A stretch of DNA of 64,000 nucleotides from Candidatus Dechloromonas phosphorivorans (lineage in GTDB: Bacteria; Pseudomonadota; Gammaproteobacteria; Burkholderiales; Rhodocyclaceae): NCBI GenBank assembly GCA_016709495.1, contig JADJMS010000047.1, positions 124,001 through 188,000 of the forward strand, given 5' to 3'. Positions 39,799 through 50,951 of the stretch are shown here, in pieces (position 1 is the first letter of the stretch; every line of letters begins with the position of its first letter). The translations under genes were made by a program, and so were the position numbers. Below the pieces are notes generated by a model. That model was not told the origin of the DNA. It did no database searches and was given only the letters and a program-made list of their open reading frames with translations.

Positions 39799-42700
39799 AT
39801 GAACACCTTCCGCTTTCTCATGCTGGCTACCGCCCTGCTCGCCCCGCTCGCGGTACAGAGCGCCAGCGTCCGGCAGTTTCTGCCCCAAGGCCAGGTGGCA
39901 GATAACAACCGGGTTACCGTGCGCTTCAACAGCGACATGGTTCATCTGGGCGACACCGATGCCGCCGCACCGTTCAGCATCGATTGCCAGGGAATCATTG
40001 CCGGCGAAGCGCGCTGGACTGATAACCGAACCTGGGCCTGGCAAATGGCCGCCCACTGCAGCCCAGCGAGCGCTGCATTTTACGCTAAATTCCGGGTTGA
40101 CCGCAGCTAATGGCGAAGTACCTGACCGGCCAGCGCCGTTTCGAGTTTTCGGCGCGGCACCGCGCCCCTGGGCGCTGTCGACCCCGCCCCGGTTCGGCGA
40201 TTGAGGAAGATCAGGCCTTCATCATCAACGGCGGCGGTCCGCTCGATCTCAAATCGCTGGATGAGCAGTTGTGGTGCGAGGCCGACGGCGTTGGACAGCG
40301 CATGCCAGCGCGGCCAGTAAACGGCGACAATTCGCCGTGCGGTGCTGGAACACAGCGGCGGGCTGGGCAGCGCCCCGCTGGTCGTCACCTGTAACGAGCG
40401 CCTGCCCACCGGCAGCCGGATGAAGCTGGTCTGGGGCAAGGGCATACGGGCGGCCAATGGCACGCCAAGCCGCAAGGAAGAAAGTTTTATTTACCAGGTA
40501 CGCGAGCCGTTCAAGGCAACGCTGAGCTGCGAACGCGAAAAGCTCGGCGCGCCCTGTTCGCCACTTCTGGCCATCACCCTCAGCTTCAACGCCCCCTTCG
40601 ATGCACAAGTTGTTGGAAAAATTCAAGCTGACGGGCGCCGAAGGGTCCACGCAAGCCGCTGGACCCGAACCTCAAGAGCAGCGAGCAGGAAGCGGTTTTA
40701 CAATCGCTCACTTTCTCCCCACCCTTCCCGCAAAACACCGAACTGACGCTGGACATTCCCGCCGGACTCAAGGACGATGCCGGCCGCCAATTGAGCAATA
40801 CCGCAAGCTTTCCGCTCAAGACACGCACCGGCAGCCTGCCGCCTTTGGCCAAGTTTCCCGGTCGCTTCGGTATTGTTGAACTGAAGGAAGGTGGCGTCTT
40901 GCCCGTCACGCTACGCAACGTTGAATCCAGCCTGAAGATGCAGCAACTGGCGCTGCCGGGTAGCCACCGGTTTAGCTCGCAGCGGCTGACCGACGATGGC
41001 GACGTGATCGCCGCCATGCAGGCGCTGACCAAGTTCGAACAACAAACCCGCAAGGTCAAGCTGAAGATCGACGGTGAGACGCACGGCGGTTCGACCCCTA
41101 CTACGCCCGCGAACTCTCCTTCCTCACGGGTCGGCCCGGCGTCAGCCAGCAGGCCCTGCCCAAACCGGGCGGCAGCAGCGGGTTCGGGTGGTCGGTATTC
41201 CGCTCGGCCAACCGGGTTACCACCTCGTCGAAATCGAAAGCCAGTTGCTTGGCAATGCGCTGCTCGCCACGCCAGCCGATGTATGTACGCGCTGCGGCGC
41301 TGGTCCCAATCTGGCCGTGCACCTTGAAAGCCGGCAAGGAAAATGCCTTGGTCTGGGTAACCGCGCTGGACACCGGCAAGCCGGTTGCCGGCGCCGAGTG
41401 CGCGTTTCCTCGGCTGCGACGGCCAAGCGCCTGTGGCAGGGCAAAACCGACAGTCTCGGCCGCGCGCCTGTCGACAAGATGCTGAACGCCCCAACTGTAA
41501 AACCAGCAGCAATTTCCTCTTTGCCAGCGCCCGCCTCAATGGCGATTTCAGTTTCGCCCGTTCCGACTGGAACGGAGGGGCATCGAACCCTGGCGCTTTG
41601 GCGTTGATACCTGGGGCGAGACGGGCGAATTCAAGATCCACAGCATCCTCGACCGCAGCCTGTTCCGCCTTGGCCAAATGGTGTCAATGAAGCACATTGC
41701 ACGTAGCCGCAACAGCAAGGGTTTCGCCCTGCCTGATCTGGCCACCCTTCCCGACAAGCTGGTCATTCGCCACCGCGAGTGGCACCGAATTTACCCAGGC
41801 GGTGGCGTGGGATGCGCAAGCTTCTGCGGTCAACAGCTGGAAAGTGCCGGAATCGGCCAAGCTCGGCACCTACGAAATTGCTCTGAGCGGCGGCAAGCGC
41901 GGCGAGACCTCAAGCGGCGAAACCGTATGTGGGCGATTTTCGCCTGCCCGTCTTTACCGGCAGCGTTCAGGGTGTACCGGCGCGCCAGGTGGCCCGACCA
42001 GCGTGCCGCTGGCGCTCGGCCTTTCCTTCCTCAACGGCGGCGCGGCGAAAATGCCGAAGTGCAGGTTTCTGCCACGCTGCGCCCGCGCTGGCCGGTTTAC
42101 AAAAATTACGAGGCTTACCGCTTCCAGATCGATTTTGATGAAGAAGCACAGGCCGCCTTCAAGGTCGAGAGCGGCCGCGAGGAAGAAACGCTAATCCTCG
42201 ACAAACAGCCGATCAAGCTCGATAAGGCCGGCGCTGGTCAGCTTGATGTGACGCTGCCGAGCAAGCCGAAAGGGCCAAGCGAGGTTTATGCCGAGATGAG
42301 TTTCAGCGACCCGAATGGCGAAATCCAGACCCTGCGCGGCCGCGTCGAACTCTGGCCGGCGAGCGTCACGGTTGGCATCAAGGTCGCTGACTGGGCTTCG
42401 TCCACCGGAAAAATCGTATTGAAATTGTCGTACTCGATACCGCCGGCAAGCCACTCGCCGGCCAGGCAGTCAGCGTTCATGGCAAGCGGCGCATCGACAG
42501 CAGCCATCGGCGGCGCATCGTCGGCGGCTTTTACGCCTACGAAAACAGCACCGAATACAAGGAGATCGGCGAAGTCTGCACCGGCACCACCGATAGCCGT
42601 GGCCTGCTGCTGTGCGAAGCGAAAGCGGCCGATTCCGGCTCGATTTACCTGCTCGCCGAAGCCAAGGATGGACAAGGCAACATCGCCCGCGCCGGTACCA

Positions 42701-45467
42701 GCTACTGGGTCAGCAACGGCGGCGACCTGTGGTTTGCCGCCGGCAATCAGGACCGCATCGATGTCATCCCGGAAAAGAAAACCTACGCCCCCGGCGAGAT
42801 CGCGCGCTTCCAGGTGCGCACACCTTTCCGCGAAGCATCTGCGCTGATCTCGGTCGAAGCCGGCGGGATTATCGAAACCTTTGTCCAGCCACTGTCGCGC
42901 TTCAAGCCAACAATAGAAATACCGGTCAAGGCCGAATGGGGGCCGAATGTGTTTATCTCGGTACTCGCTGTGCGTGGCCGCGTCGAACCACTCAGGTGGT
43001 ACAGCTTGTTCCAATGGGGCTGGCGCGAACCGGCTGCATGGTTCAACGCATGGTGGAACCCGGAGCAGCCCACCGCCATGGTCGACCTCGCCAAACCGGC
43101 CTATCGCCTCGGCCTAGGTGAAATCGCCGTCGGCACCGACGGCTTCAAGTTGAAGGTCGAAATCAGTAGCGACAAGACTGACTATCGGCCGCGTGAAGAG
43201 GCGACGGTCAAGATCAAGGTGACGACGCCGGATGGCAAGCCCGCTCCGGCCGGCACTGAAGTTGCGTTCGCGGCGGTTGATCAAGCGCTGCTCGAACTGC
43301 GCCCAAACAACAGCTGGAACCTGCTCGATGCCCTGCTGCAAAAACGCGGTTACGAAGTGGAAACTGCCACCGCGCAATCCATGGTCATCGGCAAACGCCA
43401 CTTCGGCAAAAAAGCCCTGCCACCCGGTGGCGGCGGTGGTCGCGCCCCGGCCCGCGAGCTGTTCGACACGCTGTTGCAATGGAACCCGCGTGTCGTCCTG
43501 GACGCCAACGGCAGCGCCACGCTCAAGGTGGCAATGAACGATTCGCTGACTGAATTCAAGCTGGTCGGCGTCGCCACGGCTGGCGTTGGCCTGTTCGGCA
43601 CCGGCAGCACCAGCGTCAAGACCAAACAGGATTTGCAGATCATCTCAGGCCTACCGCTGCTGGTCCGCGAGGGCGACAGCTTCAAGGCCATGCTCACCCT
43701 GCGCAATGGCACCGCCCGCCAGATGAATGTTATGGTCAACGGCAAAAATGGCCCGAATTTACTGGACGCAAAAGCTGAGCTTGGCGCCGGAAGGCGCTGG
43801 CGAGCTAAGCTGGAACATCAAGGCTGCCGAAGGCATCAGCAGCCAGCATGGGAATTCAGCGCCAAGGAAGACGGCGGCAACGGCCAGGACACCTTGCGCA
43901 TCACCCAGCAGATAGCCCCCGCCGTGCCGGTTACCGTGCAGCAAGCCACATTTACCCGCATCGCTGGCAAGTACGAAGTGGCGGTGACGCAACCGGCTGG
44001 CGCACTACCCGGCAAAGGTGGGCTGGAAATCAGCCTTTCGCCCAAGCTTGCCAATCCACCCCCCGGCCTCAAGCGTTTCTTTGAGGAATACCCCTTCGGC
44101 TGCCTGGAGCAAAAAACCTCCATCGCCGTCGGCCTGCATGACGAAAAACGCTGGCAGCAAATCGCCGACACCCTGCCCGGTTATCTTGATGGCAACGGGC
44201 TGGCCAGTTACTTTCCCGGCAGCGCTGGCAGTGCCACACTCACCGCCTACATCCTCGACCTCGTCACGCTGGCCGGCTTTACCATCCCCGAAGACAGCCG
44301 CCAACGCATGCTGCAAGGCCTCACCGCCTACGTTGAAGGGCGCATCAAGACCGCAGAATGGGCGCCGACCGACAGTTGCTGCCGCGCCGCCTGAACGCCC
44401 TGCAAGCCCTGACCCGCCAAGGGAACAAGCCAACCCGCGCCGCTGCCGCGCTGGAAATCGACCCGCTACGCCTGTCGACCGCAACATTGATCGACTGGTA
44501 TCTCGTCACCCAACGCCTGACTGACCTGCCGCAACGGGACAAGAAACTCGCCGATGCCAAACAGGAGCTGCGCAACCGCCTGAGCTACGCCGGCAGCCGC
44601 CTCGTCTTCACCACCGAACGCGAGGACTACTGGTGGTGGATGATGATCAATGCCGATGCCAACGCCTTCCGCTTGATCGAAGCCATGCTCGACAACCCGG
44701 AATGGCAGGACGACCTGCCGCGCCTGATGCAGGGTGCGATGGAAAGGCAAGTACGTGGCCGATGGCTGACGACGACGGCCAACGCCTGGGCGCGGGTCGC
44801 GCTCGACCGCTTCGCCCAGAAATTCGAACGCGACCCGGTCGCCGGCAACACTGTCGCTACGCTGGGCAAAGCCAAGCTTGAGTTCGACTGGAAGCAGGCG
44901 GCAATCACGCCTCTCACCCTGCCTTGGCCGGCCACACCCAGCAAGGACGACAAACTGGCAATCAACCACGAGGGCAGCGGCAAACCCTGGGCTACTGTGC
45001 AAGTGCTGGCCGCCATCCCCGACGGCCCGGCGCGCAACGCTGGCTATCGCATCAGCCGCAAGGTGACACCGCTACAGGAAAAGGTCGCCGGCAAGATCAG
45101 CCGTGGCGACCTCTGGCGCGTCAGTCTGACCATCGACGCCGACAACGATATGAGCTGGGTCGCTCTTAGCGACCCGATTCCTGCCGGCGCCAAGATCATG
45201 GGCGATGGTGACGGCCGTGATTCAGCCATCGCCAGCCTCGGTGAAAACCAGAACCAGCGCGGCCTGTCGCCGACCTACGTCGAACGCAGCTTCAGCGCCT
45301 ACCGCGCCTACTACGCCATGCTGCCCAAGGGCCGCTACACCATCGACTACACCGTGCGTTTGAACAACAGCGGCAATTTCGCGCTACCGCCGTCACGGGT
45401 CGAGGCGATGTATGCACCGGATGTGTTTGGCGAAGTGCCGAATGCAAGGGTGGTGGTTGGAGAGTAA
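39799..45467 (+). pseudogene. Bacterial alpha-2-macroglobulin, many frameshifts
   Basis: Remains of one protein of about 1890 residues, read through many single-base changes from MNTFRFLMLATALLAPLAVQS (signal peptide) to 45467. Recognisable parts: N-terminal MG-like domains, ARELFDTLLQWNPRVVLD and LVGVATAGVGLFGTGST (the A2M domain), and the thioester motif YPFGCLEQKTS at about 44090-44120. C-terminal TED-like helices and VALSDPIPAGAKIM with the receptor-like end follow. Bacterial A2M proteins trap proteases in the periplasm. The last two long frames, 42814-44394 and 44358-45467, are themselves large. No penicillin-binding protein 1C gene, a common neighbour, is seen. Confidence 0.82.
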
Positions 45468-45597
45468 GTTTGGAACCGCCAAACATAGCCCTTCGGAAAA
45501 TTCTGCTTATTCAACCAAAGCTTGTTGCATGTCAAAGTAATTTTTTGGCACGAGCGCCTAATTACTTTTTGCATCTAAAAAAGTGAGAGGTGACATC

Positions 45598-45861
45598 ATG
45601 TTGACGCTGCAAGACTGTATCGAATTGTCCGATCTGAACGAAGAGGAAATCCTCGCCATCGCCGAGCATGAACATATCCCGGAAATGCTCGCCGTCGAAA
45701 TGGGGAATTATCTGGCTCACACCCCGAGCGGTGAAAAGCGCATCAAGCGCATGATCGTGGATGACATCGAGCATGCCAAGGAAACCGGCAATGTGGAGCA
45801 TGCTGCTGTACTCAAGAGCGTATTGCAGCATTACGTGGCTGAGCATAAAGGCGCTGCTTGA
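45598..45861 (+). CDS. Conserved-looking small acidic protein
   Basis: Protein of 87 residues (MLTLQDCIELSDLNEEEILAI). The ATG at 45598 has a GAGAGG ribosome site at the right distance. The sequence is helical and acidic, with a histidine-containing AEHEHIPEMLAVEMGNYL segment and a KRIKRMIVDDIEHAK helix. No known function; it looks like a cytoplasmic helical bundle protein. Confidence 0.75.
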   Translation: MLTLQDCIELSDLNEEEILAIAEHEHIPEMLAVEMGNYLAHTPSGEKRIKRMIVDDIEHAKETGNVEHAAVLKSVLQHYVAEHKGAA

Positions 45862-45898
45862 CTACTCAAGTGAACAAGCCGAAGGCACCCATCCTCGG

Positions 45899-46560
45899 CT
45901 AAGCCAACCCCGCCAGCCATTCCAGCAAATCCCCTACTGCTTCCGGCCACTGCGGATCGAGCATCAGCATGTGGCCGGCACCACGGATCACCACAGTTTT
46001 GGCCTGCCAGGTGGCCGCGGTGAAATAAAGCATTGAGGCGGGAAAATCCTTTTCCGGCATATCGGGCGAAAAATAGACCTTTGCCATGGTGCGCATGGTT
46101 TGCAGGCTGGCCGTGCCATTTACCGCCTTGGGCAGTTCTGCAAAGAAATCCGGCATGGTCAGGGCGAAGCGGGCGGCAGTCCCCGCCGTACCGGTGGGCG
46201 GCACCGGTGCCAGAAAGGCAACGGCACGGGCCTTACCCTGTTCAAGAAAACGTTGGCTGACCAGACAGCCCATGGAATGAGCGATCAGTACCGGCGCTTC
46301 GGCCAAGGTATCGACAGCAGCGGCAAGGTCGGCGACGTAATCATCAATGCCGAATTCATCGAGGCGTTCACGCTCCGGACTATCGCCATGGCCGGAGAGA
46401 TCAAGCGCATGACAGTCGTACCCGTGTTCCTGAAAATAAGGAATGAAGCGCACATTCCAGCATTGGGAATGGCTATAACCGCCATGAACAAAGAGTAAGG
46501 GCGGTTTGCTGCCCCATTATCGGCAGGGTAATGGTGGATTCGGACCTGGCGTTTGGACAT
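45899..46560 (-). pseudogene. Alpha/beta hydrolase (one frameshift)
   Basis: Hydrolase of about 220 residues. The start MSKRQVRIHHYPADNGAANRP is in one frame and most of the protein in another. Between them, near 46490, the sequence would read LLFVHGGYSHSQCWNVRFIP after adding or removing one base. Nucleophile elbow AHSMGCL, aspartate region LDLSGHGDSP and catalytic His in GAGHMLMLDPQW. Substrate unknown. It is divergent from the VOC-family gene. Confidence 0.82.
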
Positions 46561-46633
46561 GCATTCTTTCGCGGGCTGTAAGTTGAGGTAAATTATCTCG
46601 CATCCCCTGTCCATTGCTGTACTGGAGTACGAC

Positions 46634-47053
46634 ATGAAACAAGCGATCAGCTTCATTACCCTCGGCGTCGCCGATCTTGCGCGCAGCCGTGCTTTCTACA
46701 AGGCGCTCGGCTGGCAGGAATCATCAGCCAGCCAGGAAGGTATTGCCTTCTATCAAGCCGGCTCGGTGGCCTTTGCCCTGTTCCAGCGCGAGGCGCTGGC
46801 TGAAGATGCCAATGTGCCATCAACTGGCAGCGGCTTTGCCGGCTTTACGCTGGCTCACAACGTCGAATCGGAAGCCGCCGTGCTGGCTTTGCTGGAAGAA
46901 GCGGTTGCCGCTGGAGCCAAGCTGGTGCGGCCAGCTGACAAGGTTTTCTGGGGTGGATTTCGTGGTTACTTTGCCGACCCTGACGGCTTTCTCTGGGAGG
47001 CTTGCTACAACCCCTTCGTAACGCTGGATGCCGACGGATTTATCCGTCTGTAA
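46634..47053 (+). CDS. VOC family (glyoxalase/dioxygenase-like) protein
   Basis: Protein of 139 residues built of two VOC beta-alpha-beta modules (ISFITLGVADLARSRAFYKAL and GFTLAHNVESEAAVLALL), ending in GYFADPDGFLWEACYNP. Such proteins bind metal or small ligands and include glyoxalases and antibiotic-binding proteins; the His and Glu metal ligands are only partly clear here. A repeat copy and hairpin follow at once. Confidence 0.88.
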   Translation: MKQAISFITLGVADLARSRAFYKALGWQESSASQEGIAFYQAGSVAFALFQREALAEDANVPSTGSGFAGFTLAHNVESEAAVLALLEEAVAAGAKLVRPADKVFWGGFRGYFADPDGFLWEACYNPFVTLDADGFIRL

Positions 47054-47054
47054 C

Positions 47055-47067
47055 TGTTACGGTCAAC
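47055..47067 (+). repeat. TGTTACGGTCRAC repeat, copy 7 (after VOC gene)
   Basis: Exact copy TGTTACGGTCAAC starting two bases after the VOC stop codon, followed by CGGAAAATCTGGCCAAAAAT, the same A-tract pattern as at 36662. Its last bases form one arm of a hairpin. Confidence 0.75.
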
Positions 47068-47097
47068 CGGAAAATCTGGCCAAAAATTTTCCGGTTG
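47064..47097. terminator. Perfect 12-bp hairpin between convergent genes
   Basis: Arms CAACCGGAAAAT (47064-47075) and ATTTTCCGGTTG (47086-47097) with a 10-base loop. It starts inside the repeat word and lies between the stops of the VOC gene and the convergent gene at 47104. It probably works as a two-way terminator although the T-run is short. Confidence 0.6.
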
Positions 47098-47103
47098 GCA
47101 GCG

Positions 47104-47379
47104 TCAAGAGTCCGCTTGTTTATTCACCGCTTTGGCGCGCGGCGCTTTGGCTACGGCGCGATCAGCGTCGGCATCGCCCATCGAATGGCCTTCTTCGCCC
47201 GCCGCATGTAACAACCAGCAAAGATCACTACCCTGCACCGGCATCGGGATCATCTGGTTCCAGCTCCAGCGGAAAACCGGGCCGTAGGGCACATAACGCG
47301 CCAACACATCGCCATGCGGGCTGGTGCCAAAGAATGGCCAGGGGGAAGTGATGCGTTCCTTCAGTTGCGACTCAGTCAT
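47104..47379 (-). CDS. Hypothetical protein
   Basis: Protein of 91 residues, MTESQLKERITSPWPFFGTS, with a clear GGAG ribosome site 7 bases before the ATG. The middle is aromatic (RYVPYGPVFRWSWNQMIP) and the end basic and alanine-rich. No family recognised. Confidence 0.65.
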   Translation of the reverse strand: MTESQLKERITSPWPFFGTSPHGDVLARYVPYGPVFRWSWNQMIPMPVQGSDLCWLLHAAGEEGHSMGDADADRAVAKAPRAKAVNKQADS

Positions 47380-47457
47380 GGCTGTCTCCTTCTAAAACTT
47401 GCCAACAGCCAGTCTGCGCCTGCTTTCAGCCAGAATCAAATACTAACCGCCAAGAAG

Positions 47458-47841
47458 TCAGCGCGTCTCATCAACAATCTGAATAATTTTTTCCTCAATT
47501 TCCCGAGTGATTCGCGAAACTTCGGCATTTGTTGTGAACGAAGCGAGCAAGCCCTCCGGGCGAACTATGCCTATCTTGGTTGCGCCATTTTCAGTAAATA
47601 CTGAAATCCGCCAGGGCAAAGTCAGGCTCAGCTGCATGTCGATGGCGAGCAGTTTCTCGACATGACGATAATTGCAAATATCGAATATCTGACACTCGTC
47701 ATCAAGGCCAATCTCCCTGCGGCGCAGGGTTTCACTCAAGTCGTGAACATGCAGAATAACGAAGCCAAGGCGCTGGATCACCGGCCCCAGATCGAAGGTC
47801 GCTTCGTAAAATGATTTGCTGCTTTCAACGATGTAAAACAC
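47458..47841 (-). CDS. DUF302 domain protein
   Basis: Protein of about 127 residues. FYIVESSKSFYEATFDLGPV, GFVILHVHDLSETL, CQIFDICNYRHVEKLL and LPWRISVFTENG are the successive strands and helices of DUF302, a dimeric fold of unknown function sometimes linked with redox or metal stress. The start GTG at 47841 is preferred, because AAGGAG lies 5 bases before it; a longer in-frame start exists at 47883. Confidence 0.82.
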   Translation of the reverse strand: MFYIVESSKSFYEATFDLGPVIQRLGFVILHVHDLSETLRRREIGLDDECQIFDICNYRHVEKLLAIDMQLSLTLPWRISVFTENGATKIGIVRPEGLLASFTTNAEVSRITREIEEKIIQIVDETR

Positions 47842-47933
47842 AAATACTCCTTGAACAAATGAAACCGCCGGGTGGTAGCGCAAACCATTATCTCACCTGG
47901 CCAAAAACCATAAGATAGCGGCCGGCAAGCAAT

Positions 47934-47946
47934 TGTTACGGTCAAC
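47934..47946 (+). repeat. TGTTACGGTCRAC repeat, copy 8 (upstream of OprB-like gene)
   Basis: Exact copy TGTTACGGTCAAC between the DUF302 gene and the porin gene, followed by TGAATTTTTAGGCCAAAAT. Here the first tract is T-rich, the second A-rich. Confidence 0.75.
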
Positions 47947-47990
47947 TGAATTTTTAGGCCAAAATTACACATCGCCCCGCACCGAAACCG

Positions 47991-49278
47991 ATGATGTTCA
48001 AATTCGCCCCATTCATTGCCTGCCTGTGGTTTGGCCTGTCCCACTTGCCTCTTCAACCAGCTACGCCGGCGAAGATGATGATGAGGATGATGACGAGGAG
48101 GAAACCGAAGCTTTGTTGCAGCCCCGCCACCACCCCAAAGCCCACGCAGGCTGGTGCCTTGCGAAGCAATATCCGCCGCTCACGCGAGCAGACAACGCTA
48201 TTTGAACGCTCAAACGAGCGCTACGCGGAGTACAACAAATTCAAAGAGCAGCTCGAAGAAAACTACGGCCTGAGCTATTCATTCAATCTGAGTTACCGCT
48301 CGCGCTGGCAAAGCCCGGCCGACATCGGGCGTAGCGACCAGGTTCTGTTCTGGCCTTCCTTGAATTGGGACATGTTTGACAGCGAACGCTTCGGCGCCGG
48401 CTCAATCCAATTTCTCTACTTCGGCGAACGCAGTCACACCGGGCCCATCCGCCTCAGCGTCGGCAATGAGACGCGCACCATCGACCGGCCGTCTTACAGC
48501 AACAAGATCGGGCAACTGACCTACACCCACGCCCTGCCCGGCGAAAAACTGTTGCTCAGTGTCGGTCAATATTCGATGTTCAACTTCGACAGCAATACTT
48601 TCCTCGCCGATCAGCAGCAGCAAAACTTCGCCAGTGCCGCTTTCTCAGAGAATACCTCGGCCACCTACCCGGCCACCGGCCTCGGTGCCTACCTGCAATA
48701 CAACCTGACCCAAAAATTGCAACTACTTGGCGGCTTTCCAGAACCCGCCGCGCAATGATGCCGGCGGATTTTCCACTGAAGGTTTCGGCGCACACAAATA
48801 CACCTGGTGGAGCCAACTGCAATGGTTGCCGAAATTTACCAAGTTTGGTGAAGGACAATATTCGCTGACCCTCTATCAATCAGCCGCTGTTGAAACCACT
48901 CCGCAAGCAGCGGCTGGTCGCTCAACGCCTCACTAAAACCTGAACAAACGCTGGGCAATATTCGGGCGCGCCAATAACAGCCAGGAAGAAGGCGGCATCC
49001 ACAAAAGCAGCCTGATCGGCGGCGTTGCACTGATCAATCCGCTGCAGCGCAGCGGCACCGACCAGATCGCTGTATCAATCGGCAGCAGCCAGCAAAACAG
49101 CCCCCTCGCGCGCCGGCTCGGCACCGATCACAGCCAACAAATTGAAGCCTACTGGAACTGGACCATCCTCGCTGGTGTATTGCTGACGCCGGATTTGGTC
49201 TATATCCGCCACCCAAGCTACGCTCCGACACGTGATAGTGCAGTCGTTTTCTCCCTGCGAACAACGCTGTTGTTTTAA
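47991..49278 (+). pseudogene. OprB-type carbohydrate porin (several frameshifts)
   Basis: Outer-membrane beta-barrel of about 430 residues. The N-terminal part is disturbed; an acidic run (EDDDEDDDEEE-like) is in another frame. Then YAEYNKFKEQLEENYGLSYS, a long barrel stretch (WPSLNWDMFDSERFGAGSIQ, ATYPATGLGAYLQYNLTQKL), then NDAGGFSTEGFGAHKYTWWSQ and SPLARRLGTDHSQQIEAYWN in other frames, ending with phenylalanine at 49278. OprB-like porins take up sugars. At least three frame changes. A repeat copy lies in its upstream region. Confidence 0.72.
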
Positions 49279-49412
49279 CAGTACAGCGAAAATTCTCCTT
49301 TTCGGCATAGTGCTTTTCTAACACTTAAGTCAAGCGAGTGTTGACCCAGGTCAACTTGTCTAGCGTTAACCTCGACTATTATTGCCGGCTTTAAAAATGA
49401 TCGCTTGAAGTA

Positions 49413-50342
49413 ATGATTTCGATAGGCGTAGCAGCACGACAATCTGGCTTGGAAATTTGCACCTTGCGCAAATGGGAGGAACGTTACGGTTTCCCCAAAC
49501 CGGTTCGTCTTGCATCAGGTCAGCGCCGTTACCTTGAGCGCGAAATTGAACAACTGCTGGTCGTAGTTCGTCGGGTTGCAACCGGCGAGCGGCCAGGCCA
49601 CGTACTACGCGAGTTAAAGAAGGGCTTCGTTGCGAATCAGGCATTGACGTGCCAAGAGCTATCAGAGCCGCAGGCGTGCAAGTTTGTTGATACAGCCCTG
49701 GCCGCTCTTGTTAAGCACAACGTGCCAGCTTTGCGCTCGGCACTGGAAGAAGCGCTTAGCGCACGCAGCATGCCCGCTTTTATCGAAGAAATTGCCGGGC
49801 CGATGACTCGCATGGTAGGAGAATACTGGGCACGTGGCGAATTGCCAATTCACGGAGAACATCTATATTCCGCTGTTCTCGAAAGTTTGCTGGTGCGCGA
49901 AACCAGCCTGTCGAAAGCTGCGGGAGGACAACCCAATGTATTGCTGACAACAGCAACCGGCGAACAACACACACTCGGCTTGTCGATGGTTAATGCTGTC
50001 CTTGGCGCGGCTGGTGTAGCCACCTTGCAACTGCAGGGCGGGTTACCGGTTTCTGAAATTGCAACAGCTGCGGCAGCTTACGGTGTGCGAGTAGTTGGTG
50101 TGTCGGCAACCTGCCTTTATCCGCCAAAAATCCTGTTGGGATTCATGCGCTCCTTGCGCAACGCACTACCTCTCAATGTTGCGCTTTGGTTTGGTGGTGC
50201 GGGAGTAAATAAGGTCGCCCAGATACCGTCTGACGTAACGATTTTTGCTTCCATGTTTGAACTCCATGACGCTTGTCGCACCCTCGATTTAGCCGGAGCA
50301 AAGCCGCTCGAGAGCCAGAAAATGGGTGGGAGAACATTTTGA
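49413..50342 (+). CDS. MerR-type regulator with cobalamin-binding domain (CarH/LitR-like)
   Basis: Regulator of 309 residues. The N-terminal MerR HTH (ISIGVAARQSGLEICTLRKW) is followed by a helical bundle with the W-x9-E-H capping motif (W139, E149, H150) and a B12-binding domain with E-x-H-x-x-G (E184, H186, G189). These are the signatures of CarH, which uses adenosylcobalamin as a light-labile chromophore and leaves DNA on illumination. The residue after Trp139 is Ala, where Thermus CarH has His132, a ligand in the lit state. Heme oxygenase and bacteriophytochrome genes follow 20 bases downstream, so it may control them. Confidence 0.85.
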   Translation: MISIGVAARQSGLEICTLRKWEERYGFPKPVRLASGQRRYLEREIEQLLVVVRRVATGERPGHVLRELKKGFVANQALTCQELSEPQACKFVDTALAALVKHNVPALRSALEEALSARSMPAFIEEIAGPMTRMVGEYWARGELPIHGEHLYSAVLESLLVRETSLSKAAGGQPNVLLTTATGEQHTLGLSMVNAVLGAAGVATLQLQGGLPVSEIATAAAAYGVRVVGVSATCLYPPKILLGFMRSLRNALPLNVALWFGGAGVNKVAQIPSDVTIFASMFELHDACRTLDLAGAKPLESQKMGGRTF

Positions 50343-50362
50343 ATACCAATATCCATCACCGG

Positions 50363-50951
50363 ATGTTGAAGGATACCGATTCGGTAGCAGAGTTACAGAC
50401 CGAGTTACGTGCCACAACGCGCGATCTGCATCACCGACTTGACCACCATGACTTACTGGCACCACTGGTACGTTCGAGCTTGGACGTGGCCGATTACGCT
50501 CTGGCTCTACAGGCGCTATACGCCATTAACGCACCGACGGAACAAGCCATTTCTGACTACATTGATGCTCAGGGTCTGGCCTTCGATTACGCATCGCGTC
50601 GTCGCATGCCAGATCTTGTCGATCTGGAATATTTTGGATTAAGCGCGCCACAACTGGCCTGGGGAGGCCCCAGCATTCGCTCCGCTGGCCAATTGGTCGG
50701 TTGTCTTTACGTGTTGGAAGGCTCAACGATGGGTGGTCGGGTAATTTATAAACAGTTGCAAAGCGTGTTAAAGCTTAATCAACCAGGCGGGCGATTACGC
50801 CGGCCACGGCGAACTGACCATGCCCATGTGGCAAGCGTTCTGGACATTTGCAGCAGAAATTTGCTCACCCGGACAAATCACTGATGCAACACAAGCGGCA
50901 AGCGCATTGTTTGAAAGCATTCTTGCGCACCTTGACCGGAGATTGCCATGA
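50363..50951 (+). pseudogene. bphO: Heme oxygenase BphO (one frameshift)
   Basis: Makes biliverdin from heme for the phytochrome encoded next. The N-terminal RDLHHRLDHH has the proximal histidine, and VGCLYVLEGSTMGGRVI is the distal helix region of bacterial heme oxygenases. The frame changes at about 50790, after LKLNQ; the rest (GDYAGHGELTMPMWQAFW) runs to 50951. The stop overlaps the bphP start (ATGA), so the enzyme and its user are coupled. About 195 residues when joined. The start at 50363 (MLKDTD) is used; an upstream ATG at 50273 lies inside the CarH-like gene. Confidence 0.85.

Noticed and set aside
40586..41677. 363-codon minus-strand frame in the alpha-2-macroglobulin region
   Set aside because: The plus strand gives recognisable macroglobulin pieces; the minus frame looks like an Arg/Gly/Ala-rich shadow.
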